DNA of 64,000 nucleotides from Plectrocnemia conspersa (lineage: Eukaryota; Arthropoda; Insecta; Trichoptera; Polycentropodidae), in contig VTFK01000365.1 of the NCBI GenBank assembly GCA_009617715.1, positions 248,001 through 312,000 on the forward strand, in the 5' to 3' direction. Of this stretch, positions 57,400 to 64,000 are shown piece by piece; the stretch's first letter is position 1, and every line of letters begins with the position of its first letter. The notes below the pieces were generated by a model that was not told the DNA's origin, did no database searches, and saw nothing but the letters and a program-made list of their open reading frames with translations. A program made the position numbers and the translations under genes.

Positions 57400-60300
57400 T
57401 CAGTTTTCTAGATAGAAATGGTGCAGAGGAACGTTTGTCGTCAAATTGTTGACTATTTTCTTGAATACTTTGCCGAGCTGGACTCGAAGTTGGGGGAGCA
57501 TAGCATTCAATACTTCTTTTCCATTTTCACGCAAGAACAGATTGGAAGCTTCGACTGGAAAAAAGATGGATTATTGTTATTTTTTCATTTTATGTTATAT
57601 TTATATATCATTCAAATGGAGACTCACTTAAGATCCTGTTATTATTGAACACCTTCCTGACCATCATATGCACATTCTTCACATGCAAATCGACGTCCAG
57701 GGTTTCAACGCGTAGATATTTTCCTTCAGGCTTTTGCGAAGAACTAACAGTACCTCTAACGTAAGCGGAGGCACCATCTTAAAAATAAATATAAACACCT
57801 GTAAAAAATCACAGTACAATTTTTCAGCATATCATATTTGAATGCTTTAAAAATTTACACGCAGACCCTTACAATAGACGCCGCACTTGGACACCACATA
57901 TAAATTTATACCACGTTCTGATAAACGAGTATTCAGTTATCAGTTTTTTTAATTAATAACAATTCATGCATTCAGAATTTTTTTTAATATTGATGCAATA
58001 AAGTTCTTTACACAAGCTTTGTATCATAAATTTAAACGCGTTTCAGAAAGATGTTTTTATTTTCTGCTGCTGTTTATCCAAATGTTAATTAAAAAAAAGA
58101 ATTGCTCATTTAGCTAATGTTATATATTACAAATCAAGTGTTGAGTTATTCTCTCACATATTTTTTGCTAGAGATGAAGTTTTTTCTTAGATAAAAATTG
58201 TACAAAATTTAAATTAAGTGCTAAATTTAGATTTTTAAATTTTGATAAAAATTTTGATCAACTGGATAAGGACTTTTATGCAAGAAGGCTATTTAGCTTT
58301 TATATGAATAGCTATGGCTAGAGTCATAATTTATTTATTTAATCTTTAAACATTGACTGTATAAAAAATAAACTACTTGCTTGGTTTAATTCATCGGTAA
58401 GGTGCTTAGTTGCTATATGCAGCAGTTATCCTAACTTACGTTATGCTCCACTACTATGACAGAGGATGGCAAAGTGAAATCATCTTTCAAATAAAAACAA
58501 TATTATAATAACAAGAAAAAATAGCATGTGCTTTTAACATTTGAATGTGTTTATAATTATTATTAAGGTGTGGTGAAATCGGCAAAATAAAAAGCACGCA
58601 TTGATCGCGAGAAAAAACTTGTCGCAATACGCGTTAAAAGCGCAATGAAAATTTTTTTTCAATGTTTGAATAAATTATAAGTGCTGACAAGTGCATTTTG
58701 TACGTCATGATCAAAGATCGAAAGGATTAGCTAAAAACCATACCCAACGGTCGTTCATAGCTTTAGTATTGCATTGATAAATATAATATGCCAAGTGCAG
58801 GATGTGCCAAATCATGGCATACCACGCAAATCAATGAAAATTAAAAAAGCTAATTACATCGCAAAATATTCACAATTGGCCGAAGCGTCGAGTAAGGGGG
58901 AGCAATAAAACCTCTTCCGGTCAGACCAAGCGTATATAAGAGATTCATTGACTACTATTCAAAATCAATATTTTATTTTCTATGACTTGTTTCAAAATGG
59001 TGGTTTTTAAAAAACAAATAAAAATGTTGCATCAAATCTATAAAAAAAAATTTTAAGAAAAAATACTTTTTTAATTTTAACTTAAATAAAACTAATTTTT
59101 TGTCATTTATGTGGAATATAACAAAATTTAAGGACATGTTATAAAAGGTCCTAGAAAAAAAAAATATATATTTTTTATTTTTTGCGGACACGATTAACAG
59201 CCGTATTTTAAATCATATCAAAATGAAACTTGTTTTAAAAATCGCTCTTGTAACAATCTCGGCCAAGTTTGTTAGTGAATCTAAACCGGTATTATATTAC
59301 AATATTTAAAATGGCTAATATTTTTTTTTAATTATTGAAAAAAATATAAATAGATTGAAAATTGTTTTTTTAAATGTATATGAAAATACGTTTGGAGGTT
59401 TAGGACTGACTATCAGGGTCAATCAGCGTGGGAATTATTTGCTTGTCGACCGACCTGTTTTCGTTTTACATAATTTAATTGATTAAATACATACAAAATA
59501 TGAGCTGAAAAATCATTATAAAAAAAATTCAATACCTAATATGTACGCTAGCTCGATTTTAATTAATCATCACGATGTTCATCGATGAGATTATAAAATA
59601 TAGTTAAACCTAATCTTCGATGTTCGATCTTAGACACGATAGAAATAAAAAAATACTAAGGTCCATATGGGATTTAAAGCCCATCGTATTTCAGGTCAAT
59701 AGTCAGATTCATACCACTTTTTCGTAAAACTACATTTTTTAATTATATTGCCATGATTTGTTTCTGTAAATAGACCTCCATTAAACTTGTTAGCCAGCTT
59801 GATCAGAAATCTTGTTTAAGAACGGCGGCCATTAAAAAAAATCGTTACTCCGTTTAAAAAAATTCTAGAGAAAAGAAAATAAAAATGTCCTATAAAAATT
59901 CCCTTTTCCACATACTAAATATGGATCAAATAAAACACCACATAGTTTTACAAATACAGATATCTAAACTTAAAGCATACATACATATATAAAAAAAAAA
60001 AAGACAGTTACAGTCATTCGACAAACTTGTAATTAAATTACACATTATTCTATATATATTAATCTTTTACTGGTAATTATGTATGTATTGCTTAAAGAGT
60101 TAGAAGTCACGGATTTAAATATATTATATATCTATTAACAATTATTCGTGTTTTTTTCCTTATGAAAATAAATATATACAGTACCAAAAATAATATGCTA
60201 ATGATAGCATCTTTTCGGAATAAAAAAAATAAAATATATCCGCTAATATCTTTCCATTTTCAATAATATAAAGTCGTCGGTTTTAAAGCAAAAGATAATA

Positions 60301-63300
60301 ACAAAAAAAACGTAACAGTACAGGTTTTGTGTATATTATTATTTGGAATGTTTGTGACGATCATTCGTTTTTCTTCTCTATCAAAAACACATATTTATAT
60401 TATATATACTCGGTAATTGTTCGTTGTTTGTTTATGCGTGTTTCAAATAATACATTAAACTGGCATATTAAAATTCATTTCTATAAAAAAGCATGTTTTT
60501 GCGTTTAAAGATGGCAAATTATCGTTTTCATTGTGTTGTGTGACGTCTTGTAGAAAATTGATGCTCGTTGAGTATTGGCAAATCGATTTCATAGTGTTAC
60601 ATCAACAATTCAATAGTTGAACTATCGCAATTGTGTTTCAGCACGCAATTATATTATCGTTATGCTTTGTAAAAAAAATATGTACCGAAAGTTGCATGAA
60701 AAGTTCCATTTCCACTGGCTGGGATGATGAAGAGGACTCCGCTGCTGGTGTACTTGGACATGATCCTCAATTGAGGCATCTTTACTCTGGCTTCAAACGG
60801 CTGTCCATTTTCGCTTAACCTTAAAAAAAAAAATAAAAAATAAATAAAGCAGACATTTTATGCATATTTAATAACAGGATTTTTTATTGCGTGATTATTG
60901 TACATAATAGCAATACTATGAATTACATTAATGTGCAATTAATTATTATTATATAAGAGGAAGATTGTTAGTTAAAAAAAAACAATAACTACGTAAGAAA
61001 AGTTACTTTGTTATTCAATTTCAAAATAGATCTTGTCATCAGTATAAAACTTGGCATAATGATAATGGCTGGATTTTTTTATACAACGTTTATTTTACTG
61101 TGGTAAATAAATTCACACACATATAATACTTATTTTGCTTTCTGATGAATCTCTAAAAATAAGTTTTGGACGACTTAAAATATAAAGAACATAGTGTCTG
61201 ATTAATTGTATGTAAATTTTTTTTTGTAAAAAGAAAAGAGTTGACATTTTAATACCATAAAAAAGGCTACATGCCAAAATCCAATATATCTATTTTCGCT
61301 ATTTTGAGCAAAATACTAAAAAAATGTTGTATATTTAGAATTCATCTAAAGCATTAAAATACGAATCTTGTATGTAAAAATTTGCTATTATTATTATTAA
61401 TTAAAATTACTATTTTTATTATTGACGTAGTTATTTGTTTGTTAATATGTTAAATTATTCAGTTATTTTTTTCTGCCCAAATTCATTCGATTTCGACCGA
61501 AAAACTTCAAACTTTAAATAAGTTAATACACTTTTAAACTAATAACAGAATATTTAAAAAAAACACCCATATATTAGAACTAGGCATTCTGGTTTATTAA
61601 TGTTTTTTTTTCATTTCTTGAGAAATGAGAATTTTCATTTTAAATCTATAGTAATGTTGATAAAAAAAAAATATGTGAAATAAAAGCTGATGTGTTTTAA
61701 AATTTTTTTGAAAAATTCATTACAGAATCTAATCATATTTTTACTTGAATTTTAAATAAAATTGTCAGTAACAGCTAATTCTACTTTACATTTTTAATAT
61801 TTCAAACAAGATAAAGGTAAAGACTTCTTATTATTAAAAAAAAACGAGATTTAGTTTCGCCAGCAGGCGTCCCCATACATTTTTGCTATCTGTTGATTCC
61901 CGCTTGGAGCGGTTTTTTCATGTCTGATCTTTAATGTACTACTTATATTACCAAAGCAAAGGTAAGGCCGATTAAAGTACTATAGTAAAGAAAACATGCA
62001 TATTTTCAAACATCTGGCACAGACCCACCTATTTTATGCAGCGTTTGCAAAAAATCAAAAATTATTCGTATAAATATAATTTTAAACAAAAAACAACTAC
62101 ATGAAAATTTCTCTAGAAATAAAAATTATGGATTAACATTTTTTTTAAAAATCTCGAAAAGAAGCACTAGTAACATATGTGTATTGTAAACTGTAATAAT
62201 AGTTTATAATTAATAAAATAGATATCATTGATTCACATACTGATTTCAGTAGCTTAGTAATTCAACCCTTAGTAACTAATTGAGCTAGTATTTTTTATGT
62301 TGCAATGGAAGATTGCCAAACAGCAAATTAATAAAATAAATTATCAGTTAAATTTCTACGAAGGTATATTTTGTCATTAATATGTCACTTTTATTCATGG
62401 AGTATTTTGAAAAGCACATGATTGAACTTTTAGGCTAAGACTAGACTGGCTAACGAAATTAGCCGAGATATTTATACATCTATTTTTTTTTAAATGCAAA
62501 TATATTAACATTAGCAATTTATTAGAATATGATTTTTTACTAAGAAAACATTAATTAGAAAAAAAGGAAAGTGTTAACCTTTTTGTTGCCGAAGTGCAAT
62601 ATATTGGTTTTTGCTACTTTGGTGGTCATTATTGATCGTAGATTTAGATACATTTTAAATGTTAAATTATTTTAATATTTAAATTAAATTTTAAATATTT
62701 GTTTCTGTAGAAAAATATTTTTTTTTCACACATACATATATTCTTTATTTGTATTAATGTATTACATCGAAATTCAAATATTCATCACAGAAGGGTTAAT
62801 TGGTTGCTAAATATGTTATATATGTATGTTCCATAACGTAAATTAAAAAAATAATTTTATAGATTTAGTAAAATCTTTGTTAGAATTCGTTACATGTGTT
62901 GATAATATAATTTTAATTAGCGTTTTTCTAATCATATAAATCAGAATCTTTGTTAACATATTTAAACTTATAATCGCAGTTAAATAATGCATATAACTGT
63001 GCGTCAATAAAATTTAACAAAAAACATATACGCGTTAGCGAAAAACCAATAACAAAAATATATTTAATACATTATTAAAATAGTAAAAACGATAATTTCG
63101 TTAAATTATTAAGCTAAATCTTTTTCGTCGTTTTTTAAATAAAAAATTTCACTATTTTTACTCCATAACTATAAGCATTTTCTTAGATTAATCAACGTAA
63201 ATAATATATAAAAAATACAAATGTATTTTATATAACGTCTTAAAAATAAAATTCCAGTTATCTTAAAAAAAACATCTCTCAAACAATAATTCACCTGATT

Positions 63301-63861
63301 ATTATGGCTAATTTTAAAAATTGTTTTAATGTCATATTGTGGCACTCAAAGTAAGTACATATATTTTTTGGATGTTGCCACTTAAGATAACTAGTTTAAT
63401 TTAATAAGTATTTTGTCTATCGAAAGCAAATGACCTCATTTTTAATTAGATTATTGTTTATTTGTGGCAAGAACGTAATAAAATGAAATATAATTAATAT
63501 AATAGAGATACACTATTTATGCTAATAACAAATAGCTTTATATATTAGCAAAAATAAAAACAAGTAATTATAATAAAAATATTAGTCAATGATTAGTGCT
63601 TTTTAAACTTTACTTACTTTAATTTGCTGACCGTGTAGTTACTAGCGCCGAATATTTCGATGTTCTTTAAGTTGATTCTATATCCTGTGGGTCCTGTGCT
63701 GAGAGCTAAGCTGAGTTCGTCTATATTGAATGGTTCAATGGTAGGCATTTTAATTTCAGGAATTCCCTTTGCCAGCCAAGGTTTGAGGTAATTCAAGTCT
63801 TCAGTCAAACATGCCATGAGTTTTGGATCACTCTCTCGACATTGTTTTTTCACGTAGGGTG
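57400..63861 (-). CDS. Takeout/JHBP-family secreted protein, gene 2 (5' exon beyond window)
   Basis: Four exons are visible (minus, high to low): 63861-63618, 60819-60686, 57777-57628 and 57554-57400, phases consistent, covering about 227 residues up to the TGA. The signal-peptide exon lies right of base 64000. The mature N-terminus has APYVKKQCRESDPKLMAC with the two family cysteines, then FNIDELSLALSTGPTGYR. The 60.7-kb exon gives MPQLRIMSKYTSSGVLFIIP, and the last exons end NNLTTNVPLHHFYLEN. Compared with gene 1 (51033-53963), its exons 2 and 3 are fused into one, the fifth exon has exactly the same length (150 bases), and introns are much longer (up to 2.9 kb). An NLT glycosylation site lies near the C-terminus. 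As a family member it should bind a hydrophobic ligand extracellularly. Confidence 0.92.
57778..60685. other. Long intron of takeout gene 2
   Basis: This is AT-rich intronic sequence. A GC-richer stretch at 58560-58930 contains an ATG (58789) opening MPSAGCAKSWHTTQIN, superficially like the start of a THAP domain but lacking the second cysteine pair at the right spacing, so no gene is called. Confidence 0.4.
60820..63617. other. Long intron of takeout gene 2, repeat fragments only
   Basis: Very AT-rich. A short GGCACAGACCCACC stretch near 62017 with ATGCAG following is shared with 45862-45890, marking a dispersed repeat. No exon was found. Confidence 0.5.
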
Positions 63862-64000
63862 CTGAAAGAAGTTCAAAGTTAATATAAAATCATCAAAGGA
63901 GCATTAAAAATTTAAATAATATAATGTTGGTAGCTATCTACTGATATTATTTTTATATGATTTCATGAGTAATTTTAGAAAACTACTGTCTTAAAAATTT

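Noticed and set aside
57418..57648. Plus-strand frames over the last exons of takeout gene 2
   Set aside because: Antisense shadow of the JHBP terminal exon, which is supported by phase and family C-terminus.
58789..58930. Possible THAP-domain start
   Set aside because: The second half of the C2CH motif is absent and the frame soon loses similarity.

Overview
The window is a nuclear, AT-rich eukaryotic sequence that reads as an insect genome. It has short GT-AG introns, takeout/JHBP-family genes (an arthropod family), a small C2H2 zinc-finger gene pair, and many fossil DNA transposons and LINE pieces. I cannot name the species or order. No rRNA, tRNA, CRISPR array or prokaryotic operon was seen. 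Exon boundaries were worked out by hand from reading-frame continuity, GT/AG sites and remembered family conservation, not by alignment or transcript data.

Layout, left to right. 1-14 kb: no confident gene; dispersed AT-rich repeats, a decayed pogo/Tigger transposon (5.57-6.57 kb), a tandem plus palindromic repeat (9.12-9.51 kb) and a foldback MITE (12.66-13.07 kb). 14.0-17.3 kb (+): the last six exons of a Graf/ARHGAP26-type RhoGAP ending in its SH3 domain, then a 3'UTR. 17.3-21.9 kb: repeats and one long inverted repeat. 21.9-25.1 kb (-): hamartin (Tsc1), GC-rich and apparently without introns, with one internal frame break and a second suspected at the N-terminus. 26.2-27.5 and 30.1-31.7 kb (+): two tandemly duplicated five-exon C2H2 zinc-finger genes; the first has lost its last fingers through a small deletion. 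34.2-40.6 kb (+): a complete 13-exon AIFM1-type gene, with a 5'-truncated LINE in intron 11. 42.3-50.0 kb (-): a complete 8-coding-exon RNF121 gene whose introns carry transposon debris. 51.0-54.0 kb (-): a complete six-exon takeout/JHBP gene. 57.4-63.9 kb (-): a second takeout/JHBP gene whose first exon lies beyond the right edge, with a probable relic of a third between them.

The genes do not form one pathway. Graf acts on Rho GTPases and membrane remodelling, Tsc1 is a brake on TORC1, AIFM1 is a mitochondrial flavoprotein, RNF121 is an ER/Golgi E3 ubiquitin ligase, and the takeout proteins are secreted binders of hydrophobic ligands. The points most worth a second look are the anomalous Tsc1 locus, the young zinc-finger duplication with one decaying copy, the foldback MITE family with three copies here, and the deleted TA-flanked transposon inside RNF121. 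I found no convincing new multi-gene system.
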